Source: Dictyobacter aurantiacus
GTDB lineage: Bacteria; Chloroflexota; Ktedonobacteria; Ktedonobacterales; Ktedonobacteraceae
Length of the DNA: 64,000 bases
Direction: 5' to 3'
Assembly (NCBI RefSeq): GCF_003967515.1
Contig: NZ_BIFQ01000001.1
Span: 4,650,001-4,714,000, forward strand
Translations under genes and position numbers: made by a program
Notes under the pieces: generated by a model
The model's database searches: none
The model's input: the letters and a program-made list of their open reading frames with translations, nothing else
Told to the model about the DNA's origin: nothing
Shown: one piece after another, positions 16,225 to 24,494 of the stretch
Numbering within the stretch: the stretch's first letter is position 1
Layout: each line of letters starts with the position of its first letter

Positions 16225-17948
16225 GCGATTTCCTCCAACGAGAGCTGCGAGGATACGATTTCACGATATACCGTGTTGGTATCCATGAGCTCGCGATGAT
16301 TGCCGATACCGACAATTTTCCCCTCATCCAATACGATAATGCGATCGGCGTCCATCACGGTGCTCACACGCTGAGCCACAATGAACACAGTCGAGGTACG
16401 GGTCTCATCTTTGAGCGCCGCCCGCAAGCGGGCATCGGTTTTAAAGTCGAGCGCCGAGAAGCTATCATCAAAAATGTAGATCTCGGGCCTCCTCACCAGG
16501 GCACGCGCGATCGAGAGGCGCTGCTTCTGTCCACCAGAAACATTGTTGCCGCCCTGGGCGATGATCGAATCAAAGCCGTCTTTCATGCCAGAGATGAATT
16601 CGGTCGCCTGCGCGATACGCGCGGCATGCTCGACCTCTTCATCCGTGGCGTCCTCTTTGCCATAGCGAATGTTGTCTTTAATGGTGCCGGAGAAGAGGAC
16701 CGCCTTCTGCGGCACAAAGCCGATCTTGGAGCGCAGATGCTCCTGGGTCATCTCGCGGATATCCACGCCATCGATCAGGATGCTGCCCTCGTCGATATCA
16801 TAGAAGCGAGGCATCAGTCCCACCAGCGTGGATTTGCCGGCTCCGGTACCACCGATGATGGCGGTCACCTCTCCTGGATTGGCCTGGAAGGATGCGTCAT
16901 AGACCGCCGGTTGTTCCGCGCCAGGATAGCTGAAGGTGACGTGGCGGAACTCGACGTAGCCGCGTTTGCTCTGCGCCAGCCGGGTGTTGGCCGCGTCCAC
17001 GATCTCAGGCTCGATATCCAGCACCTCGTTGATACGCGTCGCCGAGGCCGACGCACGCGGGAGCATCACAAACATCATCGATACCATCAGCAATGAGAAC
17101 ATAATCTGCATCGCGTACTGCAGGAAGGCGATTAGCGAGCCAACCTGCATGTCACCATTGTTAATGCGGATACTGCCGAACCAGAAGATAGCGATGGTGG
17201 TAAAGTTCATCAGCAGCATCATGACCGGCATCAAGGCCGCGATGGTGCGGTTGACCTTGATCGCGGTATCTGTAAGATCCTCGTTCGCCACGTCGAAGCG
17301 CCGGGTCTCGTGTTCGGTGCGGTCAAATGCGCGGATCACGCGTACGCCGGTCAGGCCTTCATCCAGTATCAGATTGAGTTTATCGATCTTGGCCTGCATG
17401 ATCTTGAACAGCGGGATCGCTCGACCAGTGATGATCAGAATGGTAAGGATAATGATCGGAAGCGAGACCACGAATATCCAGGAGAGCTGCACGTCCTGGG
17501 ACAACGCCATGATGATGCCGCCGATACACATCATTGGCGCGCTGATCATCATGCGCAACATGATGATCAATACCTGCTGCACCTGCGTGGTGTCGTTGGT
17601 GGTGCGCGTGATCAAGGAGGCGGTGCCCACCTTATCAAACTCGTGCAACGAGAACTGCTCCACGCGATTAAAGATCTTTGCGCGTACGATCTGACCAAAG
17701 CCGACGGCGGTCTTGGACGAGAAGTAGCTGGCGATGACTGTACATATCGCTCCACCGATCGCGATCAGCAGCATGAAGCCACCAACGCGCAAGATGTAGT
17801 TGGTATCCCCCTTCACAATGCCTGTATCCACAATATCCGCCATTAAGGTGGGCAGATAGAGATCGGAAAGCGACTGCAAAAGGACAAGGACCAGAACTAT
17901 CGCCACATACCAGCGATAGGGCTGTAAAAACCTGAATAATTTGATCAT
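16221..17948 (-). CDS. Heterodimeric ABC exporter, subunit A (degenerate site)
   Basis: 575-residue ABC half-transporter: membrane domain 1-310 and nucleotide-binding domain 330-575 with Walker A GGTGAGKS, a full signature (VSGGQKQR) and Walker B IYIFDDSFSALD, where Asp replaces the catalytic Glu. In heterodimeric exporters such a subunit forms the non-hydrolysing site. ATGA overlaps join it to marR upstream and to subunit B downstream, so the pair is presumably made in equal amounts and de-repressed together. Confidence 0.9.
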   Translation of the reverse strand: MIKLFRFLQPYRWYVAIVLVLVLLQSLSDLYLPTLMADIVDTGIVKGDTNYILRVGGFMLLIAIGGAICTVIASYFSSKTAVGFGQIVRAKIFNRVEQFSLHEFDKVGTASLITRTTNDTTQVQQVLIIMLRMMISAPMMCIGGIIMALSQDVQLSWIFVVSLPIIILTILIITGRAIPLFKIMQAKIDKLNLILDEGLTGVRVIRAFDRTEHETRRFDVANEDLTDTAIKVNRTIAALMPVMMLLMNFTTIAIFWFGSIRINNGDMQVGSLIAFLQYAMQIMFSLLMVSMMFVMLPRASASATRINEVLDIEPEIVDAANTRLAQSKRGYVEFRHVTFSYPGAEQPAVYDASFQANPGEVTAIIGGTGAGKSTLVGLMPRFYDIDEGSILIDGVDIREMTQEHLRSKIGFVPQKAVLFSGTIKDNIRYGKEDATDEEVEHAARIAQATEFISGMKDGFDSIIAQGGNNVSGGQKQRLSIARALVRRPEIYIFDDSFSALDFKTDARLRAALKDETRTSTVFIVAQRVSTVMDADRIIVLDEGKIVGIGNHRELMDTNTVYREIVSSQLSLEEIA

Positions 17949-18433
17949 GCTTCCTTGTCTCCGTGCCGACAGGCCATTGACCTATCTGGCTCTCGTTCAT
18001 TGAAGTATATGTATACTTTCGTTAACAGTTCGGCGAGCTGCTCACTTTGCTCTTCACCGAGGTAGTCGATCAGGCCATTGATGGAAGCAAAGAACGCTTC
18101 CGAGGCCCTGCTGGTCACCAGTTCACCTTTAGCCGTCAGCGCGACACCAACGGCGCGTCTATCTAACGGATCGTTTTCTCGTTCAATTAACCCATCGGCC
18201 TCCAGTCCCTTGAGCAGCTGGGTTATGGTGGGAGATGTGACGTGGAGCATCCTGCTGAGCTCTGATACCTTCATCTTATGAGACGTCAATTTCACCTGTC
18301 TTTTAATACATAACAGCAGTTTTATCTCGCTGGGCCTGCATCCTTCGATATTGCTTTGATGCCAATCTGCTTTATCGAACTGCATAAAGGCGCGCAAAAG
18401 CCGCTGTGCCTTTGCCTCATCCTGTATGGGCAT
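17945..18433 (-). CDS. MarR-family transcriptional regulator
   Basis: 162-residue winged-helix regulator; the core lies at about 35-140 (MKVSELSRMLHVTSPTITQLL, then LIERENDPLDRRAVGVALT, the wing). First gene of marR-ABC-ABC, with four-base overlaps throughout, so it probably represses its own operon and responds to an exported compound. The ATG follows AAAGGAGGGC. The AACTAATTAGTT palindrome between promoter and gene is a candidate operator. Confidence 0.92.
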   Translation of the reverse strand: MPIQDEAKAQRLLRAFMQFDKADWHQSNIEGCRPSEIKLLLCIKRQVKLTSHKMKVSELSRMLHVTSPTITQLLKGLEADGLIERENDPLDRRAVGVALTAKGELVTSRASEAFFASINGLIDYLGEEQSEQLAELLTKVYIYFNEREPDRSMACRHGDKEA

Positions 18434-18471
18434 TTGCGCCCTCCTTTAGATCGGTTGGCAAATAATTTTGC

Positions 18472-18523
18472 AACTAATTAGTTTGGTAACCTAATTATAT
18501 CCGAGCCATTATTGTTCTGTCAA
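18472..18523 (-). promoter_or_regulatory. Strong marR operon promoter with palindromic operator
   Basis: Minus strand: consensus -35 TTGACA (18518-18523), 18-bp spacer and consensus -10 TATAAT (18494-18499). Just downstream is the 12-bp perfect palindrome AACTAATTAGTT (18472-18483). It is one of the closest matches to the sigma-70 consensus in the window, as expected for a tightly repressed operon. Confidence 0.85.
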
Positions 18524-18563
18524 TCATTTTTTTGCTAAATTTTCTGAGTGTGTCAGACACACT

Positions 18564-18639
18564 TTTTATAGGGGTTGGTACAACACAACGGGTGGGAGCG
18601 AACGCTCCCACCCGTTGTGTTGTACCAACCCCTATAAAA
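18564..18639. terminator. 76-bp palindrome, 37-bp perfect arms
   Basis: Arms 18564-18600 and 18603-18639 with a 2-nt centre, flanked by TTTT/AAAA. It follows the stop of the nitroreductase gene on the minus strand and insulates it from the marR promoter. A further small palindrome, AGTGTGTC-AGACACACT (about 18547-18563), adjoins it and contains the GTGTCTGAC motif of the repeat family. Confidence 0.8.
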
Positions 18640-18652
18640 TTCTTTTCTTTGG

Positions 18653-19060
18653 TTAGATGCGCTCAAGGGCGATCACGGGGATCAGACGGCTGGTTTTCTG
18701 CTGGTATTCAGCGAATCCTGGATTGATACTGGCCTGGGTGCTGTACAGGCGGTCACGCTCCTCACCGGTCACCTCGGTGGCTTTGACTTTGACGGTTTCG
18801 CTGCCGACCTCGACGGTGGCCTCTGGATTTGCCTTCAGGTTGTGATACCAGTCGGGATTGGTGGGGGCGCCGCCTTTAGAGGCAAAGATAACCATGCGCT
18901 CACCCTCTGGTAGATAGACCAGGGGTGTCGTGCGTTGCTGGCCGCTCTTCGCGCCGGTTGATGTGAGCAGTAGCAAGGGAGCGCCTTCAAAGGGTCCACC
19001 GACTTTGCCGCCATTGCTGCGGAACTCATTAATGATCTGGGTGTTCCAATCATTCGCCAT
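18653..19060 (-). CDS. Deazaflavin-dependent nitroreductase family protein
   Basis: 135-residue split-barrel protein of the DUF385/Ddn family, whose characterised members use coenzyme F420. Typical segments are GAPLLLLTSTGAKSGQQRTTPLVY (22-45), with the GAKSG-R-TPL core, and NPDWYHNLKANP (68-79). It starts after AAGGAGCC and is transcribed alone towards a long terminator palindrome. The physiological substrate is unknown. F420 use would suit an actinobacterium- or Chloroflexota-like host, but no F420 gene is in the window. Confidence 0.85.
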   Translation of the reverse strand: MANDWNTQIINEFRSNGGKVGGPFEGAPLLLLTSTGAKSGQQRTTPLVYLPEGERMVIFASKGGAPTNPDWYHNLKANPEATVEVGSETVKVKATEVTGEERDRLYSTQASINPGFAEYQQKTSRLIPVIALERI

Positions 19061-19253
19061 AAAAAAAAGGCTCCTTAGATATTATGTAAATATGCCCATG
19101 ATAGAGCATTGTAATTCCCCTAATCAGGAAATCCGTTTATGATAACGCCAGCGCTCTATCGTTCTATTCCAGCAAAAGCAAGCGATCCGGCACTCCAGAT
19201 CGCAACTCATATTTTGCAAAGAGAGAGGCAACAAGGAAAATGGATATGCACAC

Positions 19254-19424
19254 GTAGGTGCCGGGCTTGCCCCGGCTTTTTTGCCGCGAAGCGGCCCCGT
19301 ACCCGGGCGTAAACGTTTATTTCAACACATGAGCGTTCCCAGGAAGAGACGTCATCGTTGGTGGAACGTATGTGCCCGGGAGCTGGCCGCTTCGCGGCTA
19401 AGCCGGGGCAAGCCCGGCACCTAC
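19254..19424. repeat. 171-bp element with 25-bp perfect inverted ends (family 3)
   Basis: The ends (19254-19278 and 19400-19424) read GTAGGTGCCGGGC-TTGCC... inwards and are perfect inverted copies. A second inverted pair (GCCGCGAAGCGGCC / GGCCGCTTCGCGGC) lies inside. A sister copy is at 51459-51621. It carries no gene and has the form of a MITE-like non-autonomous element or a structured RNA. No clear target duplication was seen. Confidence 0.8.
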
Positions 19425-19448
19425 TGTTTGGGCGGGGCGGCCAGCCCT

Positions 19449-19563
19449 TTTAAATTTGGTGCATGGGTGCGCATTCGCGCACCCATGCACCAAATTTAAA
19501 AAACAGGGCGTCCGCGCATGCGGACGCCCGTGCGGGGGCACGCACGTGCCCCGGAAAAAGTGT
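19449..19563. repeat. Palindromic repeat (family 1) with GC box
   Basis: Hairpin with 24-bp arms (19449-19472 / 19477-19500, loop ATTC). It is followed by GGGCGTCCGC-GCATGCGGACGCCC, a further CGTGC inverted motif and AGTGTGTCTGAC near 19556, the end motif also seen at 11593 and 18546. Confidence 0.8.
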
Positions 19564-19574
19564 GTCTGACACCC

Positions 19575-20540
19575 TCACATCTTTTTAGGTGGATGGACTA
19601 CCAGCAGGGGAAGTTTGGTGTTGTTGAGGATGCGTTCGGCCACGCTGCCAGCGGCCCAGCGTGCTATGCCGCTTCGGCCATGGGTCGCCAGGGCGAGCAG
19701 GGCATATGGGAATGGACCCTGCATGACTGGCGCTTCGCCTTCAACCTCGTGGATGATGGCCCTGGCGATATCACTTCCCATGATTACAGACCAGGTGACG
19801 CGTACACCCAGTTGCGCGGCCGCCTCTTTGTTCAGGCGCTCACCGAGCTCTTTCAGATAGCTGGTGGCCTCGTTGTAGAGGAACTGCTGGATATCGAGCT
19901 TGTGGATTCTGCGGAAGATCTCTACCCGCTCTGCTTCCATCGCTTTGACGATGCGTAGCAGGTGTACCTCCCGCTGCCGCACATTCCCACAGGCGGCCGC
20001 TACGTAGAGCGCGGGCCGAAGCACGCGTTCCGCCAGTTCTGAGCCATCAAGCGCGACGCAGAATTTGAGATCGCCACTGGCGGTTCCGCAGGGCAATGCA
20101 TAGTTTTCGCGTTGTATCAGTACCGGGGCGATGCTATCGTGCACCATCTTCTGGGCTACGCTGCCCAGCATCCATTGCTTATAGCCTGTGTAACCATGAC
20201 TTGTCATAACCACCAGATCGATCGACTCCCTGGTGATCATTTCTAAGAGCGTGGTGGCTACATCGCCGGAATGGACCTCGATGGCCGTATCCAGGCGTTC
20301 CAGTTCCCGGGCGCCATATATGCGCTGGAGATATTCACGCGCCTCCTTCTCCTGTATTTCACGGATCTCGTTGGTTAACGCGGCAGCCTGGATCGACGAG
20401 GCTCCGACCGTTTCAAATACATCGACAATTCTGGTGAGTATAATGGCGCTGTTATACGTGCGGGCGATATGGGCGGCAAGCGGCAATGCTTGTTCAGCAC
20501 GTGCTGATCCATCCAATGGAACAAGGATTCGCTTAAACAT
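19575..20540 (-). CDS. Universal stress protein, two Usp domains (1)
   Basis: 321-residue cytoplasmic protein with two Usp folds. Domain 1 starts FKRILVPLDGS and ends with the nucleotide loop SHG-x9-GS; domain 2 starts FCVALDGS and has THG-x9-GS near the C-terminus, so both sites look able to bind ATP. The ATG at 20540 is chosen for the conserved MFKRILVPLDGS start; longer in-frame starts add 36 unconserved residues. It lies 142 bp downstream of hsp20, separated by a hairpin, and is probably read from the hsp20 promoter. The specific role is unknown. Confidence 0.92.
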   Translation of the reverse strand: MFKRILVPLDGSARAEQALPLAAHIARTYNSAIILTRIVDVFETVGASSIQAAALTNEIREIQEKEAREYLQRIYGARELERLDTAIEVHSGDVATTLLEMITRESIDLVVMTSHGYTGYKQWMLGSVAQKMVHDSIAPVLIQRENYALPCGTASGDLKFCVALDGSELAERVLRPALYVAAACGNVRQREVHLLRIVKAMEAERVEIFRRIHKLDIQQFLYNEATSYLKELGERLNKEAAAQLGVRVTWSVIMGSDIARAIIHEVEGEAPVMQGPFPYALLALATHGRSGIARWAAGSVAERILNNTKLPLLVVHPPKKM

Positions 20541-20613
20541 GGGAAGCCTCGCTTTCGGAACGTGTGCCCCTGGCATCCCTGTCCGGGAGTAGTGGTTGTG
20601 ATTAACGATAACC

Positions 20614-20649
20614 CATGACTGGTACAGGCAGACACCTGTACCAGTCATG
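20614..20649 (-). terminator. Hairpin between hsp20 and usp
   Basis: 15-bp perfect stem (20614-20628 / 20635-20649) with a 6-nt loop and no U-run. It is likely a partial terminator or mRNA-stabilising structure between two genes of one transcript. Confidence 0.55.
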
Positions 20650-20682
20650 CATCAGGTGATTGATTGTGGTGGGGTAGGTGTG

Positions 20683-21144
20683 CTAGCGTGATCCAGTGGC
20701 CTCTTTTACTTTGATTGGCACCTGTTTCGCTTTGGCCTCCTCAACCTTGGGAACCTTGAGTGTCAATACGCCGTGCTCATACGAGGCCTGAATCTTGTCC
20801 GCATTGATATGGGTCGGTAGCGCGATGGTGCGCTCTACCTCATTGACGTAGCGCTCACGCCTGATATAGTTCTCTCTTTCTTTCTGCTCTTTTTGCTCTC
20901 TCTTGCTGGCATGAATGCGAATCACGTTGTCTTCAGCGGTGACCTCAATCTCATCGGGTTTGAAGCCAGCGATGGAAGCTTCTACTACGAATTGCTTTTT
21001 ATCGTCCGTCTCGTACACGTCGAGGGGAAGCATGCGGGGTGCCGCCATCTCAAAGCGTGGCGTGACGAAGCTCTCCTCAAACAAACGGCTCATCGCCTCA
21101 CGCAGGGGCATCAGGGCATCTAATGGATCGCGGGGTGCTAACAT
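20683..21144 (-). CDS. Small heat shock protein, Hsp20/alpha-crystallin family
   Basis: 153-residue ATP-independent holdase. The alpha-crystallin domain lies at about 45-140 (DVYETDDKKQFVVEASIAGF, then YEHGVLTLKVPK). The C-terminal VPIKV is the IxI/V-type assembly motif. The start at 21144 has AAGGAG eight nt upstream; an upstream in-frame start would add 18 residues across the ribosome-binding site. It carries the heptamer-array promoter at 21316-21381, which places it in the stress regulon. Confidence 0.93.
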   Translation of the reverse strand: MLAPRDPLDALMPLREAMSRLFEESFVTPRFEMAAPRMLPLDVYETDDKKQFVVEASIAGFKPDEIEVTAEDNVIRIHASKREQKEQKERENYIRRERYVNEVERTIALPTHINADKIQASYEHGVLTLKVPKVEEAKAKQVPIKVKEATGSR

Positions 21145-21315
21145 CTCATGGCTCCTTTTGTACTTGCAACGCTTCTCTGGGAAGCTTCTGGTGAACATCT
21201 TTATTTATTGGATCGGATATGAGACGTCTGTTTATCGCCGATCAGAAACTCGGCCGCGCGGGAAAGGTATGTATAAATCTAACTGATATGCTATACATGT
21301 CCCTTTACGTCTCTA

Positions 21316-21381
21316 ATAGTAGTGTCGGAAGATTTCATTTGCGTCACAGGGGGTGCTTAGGAATCACAGATAGATCACAAA
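21316..21381 (-). promoter_or_regulatory. Heptamer-array promoter of hsp20-usp
   Basis: Read in the direction of transcription: TTTGTGA (21381-21375), TCTGTGA (21370-21364), CCTGTGA (21350-21344) and AATGAAA (21339-21333), spaced 11, 20 and 11. Then come 11 nt and -10 TACTAT (21321-21316). The fourth heptamer takes the place of a -35. One of ten such arrays in the window. Confidence 0.8.
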
Positions 21382-21425
21382 AGTAACCACATCCGTACAT
21401 GCGCCTGTGCTGGTTGCAGTTCGCC

Positions 21426-21791
21426 TTATTTAAAGGCAACCTGGCGATATTTTCCCTTTTCGCTCTCCTGCTGATCTTTGACGCACAACTCCGCCCAGGG
21501 CAGGGCTTCTAGACGCCTGGCTGGAATAGGCTGACCGCAGACGCGGCAGAGCCCATAGGTGCCTTCATCAATGCGTTTGAGCGCGTTTTTAATGGTACGT
21601 GCCAGTTTCAGGTCTTCATCGAGCATAGCTTCGGCCAGTTCCGTATCTGACACACGCGTCGCGGCTTCTTCCAGATCTTCTTCCGCGAGTGCTTCATTCG
21701 CTTTACCGCGTAATTCTTCGATCCGCTTTTGTAAGTCTAGCAGTTTGTTTTCCAGCAAGGTACGCCGGGCTTTTAGATCACTTGTCAGCAT
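21426..21791 (-). CDS. DksA/TraR-family zinc-finger protein with an altered finger
   Basis: 121 residues: an N-terminal coiled coil (about 5-75) and a C-terminal TraR/DksA zinc-finger region, LCRVCGQPIPARRLEALPWA at 81-100. Family members bind RNA polymerase through the secondary channel and tune transcription, often with ppGpp. Cys82, Cys85 and Cys103 are present, but the fourth ligand is Asp106 (CVKD instead of CxxC), so metal binding may be weak or C3D type. The start follows AGGAGA. It is transcribed from the heptamer-array promoter at 21915-21981. Confidence 0.88.
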   Translation of the reverse strand: MLTSDLKARRTLLENKLLDLQKRIEELRGKANEALAEEDLEEAATRVSDTELAEAMLDEDLKLARTIKNALKRIDEGTYGLCRVCGQPIPARRLEALPWAELCVKDQQESEKGKYRQVAFK

Positions 21792-21854
21792 ATCTGATTC
21801 TCCTCATCCACCTCGCTGTGGACGTTATCTCACATTGCTCTTGAGATAAGGATA

Positions 21855-21893
21855 ACTGTTTCAACGCAACACAAAGATATGCGTTGAAACAGT
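21855..21893. other. 14-bp stem hairpin in the 5' region of the dksA-like gene
   Basis: ACTGTTTCAACGCA (21855-21868) pairs with 21880-21893 across an 11-nt loop. It lies in the untranslated leader between the promoter at 21915 and the start at 21791, so it could act in the mRNA. Confidence 0.55.
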
Positions 21894-21914
21894 GGGATGC
21901 TTTGCTATCCCTTA

Positions 21915-21981
21915 CATATAGGCCATGACAGGCACAAATGTATCACCAGGCGGCCTGTGTTTCTCTCAAATACATCACAAA
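21915..21981 (-). promoter_or_regulatory. Heptamer-array promoter of the dksA-like gene
   Basis: TTTGTGA (21981-21975), TTTGAGA (21970-21964), CTGGTGA (21949-21943) and TTTGTGC (21938-21932), spaced 11, 21 and 11. Then 11 nt and -10 TATATG (21920-21915). Confidence 0.8.
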
Positions 21982-22063
21982 GTCCGGTGATATGGTGGTC
22001 AACACATTGCAAACCTTCTTTATATTTCTTTCAGTTCGAACCGGCGCTGCCTGCCTCGCGACT

Positions 22064-22129
22064 TCTGTGATCTCTCTGAGAGGGTGAGTGGCTGTTTGAG
22101 AAAGAAATGAGAGGCGCGAGCGGTATTTT
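22064..22129 (+). promoter_or_regulatory. Heptamer-array promoter of the site-2 protease gene
   Basis: TCTGTGA (22064-22070), TCTGAGA (22075-22081), TTTGAGA (22095-22101) and AATGAGA (22106-22112), spaced 11, 20 and 11. Then 11 nt and -10 TATTTT (22124-22129). The 230-nt leader to the gene holds small hairpins but no recognised riboswitch. Confidence 0.8.
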
Positions 22130-22359
22130 ATAGGTAATGCCGTTCATTTGGATGAGCGAAGCCGCCTGGGGGCCACCACAGCTTCTCAGAAACGATGCAC
22201 TTTACGGGCTAAGTTGTGGCGGCGGAGCTAGCCGCGAGTGAGCGGCGTTTCCAAATGCTTTTTACAGTTAGAGATGGAATGGGCAAGGATGAGCCAGAGG
22301 TTCTCTCGTGAGGGAGTGTCTGGATGCTCCCTCTTGTAATTGGAAGGGGGCGCTGTATT

Positions 22360-23484
22360 ATGCCGGGCTCTTTGCGTATCGGAAAAATCGCGGGCATCGA
22401 TATTGCCTTTCATGTAAGCTGGCTGATTATCGCGGTGCTTTTGTGCTGGTCTCTGGCGACGGGCTGGTTTGGGGTGCGTTATCCAGGCTGGTCTACCGGA
22501 GCCTACTGGAGTGTTAGCGTACTGGCCACGCTCTTGCTTTTCCTGTCGGTCTTTTTGCACGAACTGGCGCATGCTCTGGTGGCGCGCGCGCGCGGCCTGC
22601 AGGTGAAGAGTATCACGCTGTTTCTCTTTGGCGGAGTCTCCAACATTGAGCAGGAGCCGGCGGCGCCAGATATCGAGTTTCAGATGGCGCTGGTAGGACC
22701 CCTGACGAGCCTGGCGCTGGGCGGGCTGTCCTGGCTGCTGGCGCTGGCTATCGGTCACAATGGTTCTCCCCTGAGAGCTATCTTTGAGTACCTGGCACTG
22801 GCCAATCTGTTACTGGGAGTCTTTAATATGATTCCCGGCTTTCCGCTGGATGGGGGCCGCGTGCTGCACTCGATCATCTGGAAGATACGCGGCGATGTGC
22901 GTTCCGCTACCCGCGTGGCGACCGGCGTAGGACAGTTTATCGCCTACTTCTTTATCTTTATTGGCCTCTGGATCTTTTTCCGGGGACACGTGCTGGATGG
23001 TCTGTGGATCGGCTTTATCGGCTGGTTTTTGCTGAGCGGGGCGACCGCCGCCAGCGCGCAGGGCATGCTGGAGGGGATGTTTAAAGGCGTTCGCGTGGAC
23101 GATGTGATGAATCGTAGCCCGGCGACCGTTCCGGCCAATATCTCTCTGCAAAAGCTGGTCGATGACTATTTGCTGCCGTATGGCTGGCGCAGCGCCTTTG
23201 TGCTGCAAGGAGATCAGCTGGCCGGCCTGGTCGCGCTCAGCGATATCCGCCACGTGCCGCGCGAGCAGTGGTCCCAGACCCCGGTCGGCTTTGTGATGGT
23301 CCCCCTGACCCGTTTGCACACGATCAACGTGGGGCAGAGCCTTAACGACGTGTTGCCGCTGATGGTCGGTCGCGACCTGAATCAGCTGCCGGTGGTCTCC
23401 GAAGGCCACCTGCAGGGATCAATCAGCCGCGAGAACATCATGCACTTTATCGAGATCAAGCGCAGCCTGGGCCTGGACTCGTAG
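22360..23484 (+). CDS. Site-2 protease (M50) with C-terminal CBS domains
   Basis: 374-residue polytopic membrane metalloprotease of the S2P/SpoIVFB type. Zinc ligands are HELAH (67-71) and Asp164 in FPLDGGRV. Several hydrophobic segments span about 10-225 and a CBS pair covers about 240-374, a likely adenylate-sensing module. Such proteases cut membrane-anchored regulators. The ATG at 22360 follows GGAAGGGGG; a longer reading would start within unconserved sequence. It is driven by a heptamer-array promoter. A CBS-bearing M50 protease is also part of the DosR regulon of Mycobacterium tuberculosis (Rv2625c, from memory). Confidence 0.9.
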   Translation: MPGSLRIGKIAGIDIAFHVSWLIIAVLLCWSLATGWFGVRYPGWSTGAYWSVSVLATLLLFLSVFLHELAHALVARARGLQVKSITLFLFGGVSNIEQEPAAPDIEFQMALVGPLTSLALGGLSWLLALAIGHNGSPLRAIFEYLALANLLLGVFNMIPGFPLDGGRVLHSIIWKIRGDVRSATRVATGVGQFIAYFFIFIGLWIFFRGHVLDGLWIGFIGWFLLSGATAASAQGMLEGMFKGVRVDDVMNRSPATVPANISLQKLVDDYLLPYGWRSAFVLQGDQLAGLVALSDIRHVPREQWSQTPVGFVMVPLTRLHTINVGQSLNDVLPLMVGRDLNQLPVVSEGHLQGSISRENIMHFIEIKRSLGLDS

Positions 23485-23496
23485 GTCTGGCCGCGC

Positions 23497-23976
23497 TTAG
23501 AAATCGACCTGAGCGTGCGCGAACATGGCGATGCATGGATGCACCAGGCGCTCAAAGTCGCTATACTTGATGCTCATGGTGTCGGTGTAGGTGCCCACCG
23601 GGAAGGTAATAGAGTCTTCGGCGGCCAGGCTGCTATCTACATAGACGGGTATGCCATAGAGGTTGCCAAAGGGCGGCATGGTGCCGACTTCACAATCGGG
23701 GAAGGCCAGTTCAAACTCGTCTTCGTGGGCCAGGCGCACGTTTTTTGTCCCCATGATAGCCTGTACTTTGTTCATGTCAACATAGTATGCAGCCGGCAAG
23801 ACAAAGCACATCATCCGGTCATTTACCTGTAAGATGACCGTCTTGGCTGTCTTCTTGCTAGATATGTGTTCGCTTTCCGCGATTGTCAGGGCACTAAACG
23901 TACGTGGATGGTGCTGTTCCTGAAAGGGTACCTGGTTTTGATGGAGATATGTTTCCATCTTCTCTTTGCACTGCAT
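23497..23976 (-). CDS. YbaK/ProRS-associated aminoacyl-tRNA deacylase family protein
   Basis: 159 residues matching the YbaK/EbsC fold: TFSALTIAESEHISSKKTAKTVILQVND (26-53), in which the HISSKKTAKT block carries the conserved Lys, and GTMPPFGNLYGIPVYVDSSL (near 98-117). Members hydrolyse mischarged tRNAs such as Cys-tRNA(Pro) or Ala-tRNA(Pro). The ATG follows AGGAGG. Convergent with the protease gene (12-bp gap) and 115 bp downstream of a small gene in the stress island, so possibly co-transcribed with it. Exact tRNA specificity cannot be read. Confidence 0.88.
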   Translation of the reverse strand: MQCKEKMETYLHQNQVPFQEQHHPRTFSALTIAESEHISSKKTAKTVILQVNDRMMCFVLPAAYYVDMNKVQAIMGTKNVRLAHEDEFELAFPDCEVGTMPPFGNLYGIPVYVDSSLAAEDSITFPVGTYTDTMSIKYSDFERLVHPCIAMFAHAQVDF

Positions 23977-24032
23977 ATCGAACCTCCTCGTTTGTGTACG
24001 TGATGGGCAACCTTTTCTATCGGTGCAGCGGC

Positions 24033-24083
24033 ATTGACCAGGAAAAGCGCTGCGGCTCGGTGTACAGCGCTTTTCTGGCCAAT
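24033..24083 (-). terminator. Hairpin after the small stress-island gene
   Basis: Near-perfect stem 24033-24052 / 24065-24083 (GGAAAAGCGCTG/CAGCGCTTTTC core) with a 12-nt loop, just downstream of the gene at 24092-24325 on the minus strand. It has no terminal U-run, so read-through to the YbaK gene is possible. Confidence 0.55.
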
Positions 24084-24091
24084 GCGTTACG

Positions 24092-24325
24092 CTACCGTGG
24101 AACCGCTATGCCGATGCGCTCGCGCAGCAGTTCCTTGGCCCGCGCAGCTCTCTTGCATTCCTCTAGCTGTGCGTCATGGAAAAATTGCGCTAGCTGATGA
24201 TCACCAGCTTTTTCTGCATCCTTGCGGAAGTTCTCATATTTCCATGATCCCTCAAGCATGTGGTAGAGAACACTAATCAGGTCATAGTGCTCATTACACG
24301 TGGATGTGATCTCTTCTGCCTTCAT
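24092..24325 (-). CDS. Small helical protein of unknown function, 77 residues
   Basis: Not recognised. The sequence is predicted to be mostly helical and charged, with His/Tyr/Glu-rich segments (NEHYDLISVLYHMLEG; DAQLEECKRAARAKELL), reminiscent of half of a ferritin-like bundle. No signal peptide and no membrane segment. The ATG follows AAAAGGAGG, and the heptamer-array promoter 24408-24473 directly precedes it. It is therefore a real, stress-island gene of unknown role. Confidence 0.8.
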   Translation of the reverse strand: MKAEEITSTCNEHYDLISVLYHMLEGSWKYENFRKDAEKAGDHQLAQFFHDAQLEECKRAARAKELLRERIGIAVPR

Positions 24326-24407
24326 GATGATGTCCTCCTTTTAGATGTTCAAGAGCTTCTTGCTGTCGGGCCGCTCTTTTTGTCAGCTAACGGCTTTCCT
24401 GTTTAGA

Positions 24408-24473
24408 ACCATAGCCTGCGTACCTCTCACTGATATCTCCTGGTGTACGAGCAGATCTCAAAACCATCACAAA
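24408..24473 (-). promoter_or_regulatory. Heptamer-array promoter of the 77-residue gene
   Basis: TTTGTGA (24473-24467), TTTGAGA (24462-24456), CAGGAGA (24442-24436) and AGTGAGA (24431-24425), spaced 11, 20 and 11. Then 11 nt and -10 TATGGT (24413-24408). Confidence 0.78.
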
Positions 24474-24494
24474 AGGGCGGTAGCCCAGCCATTG

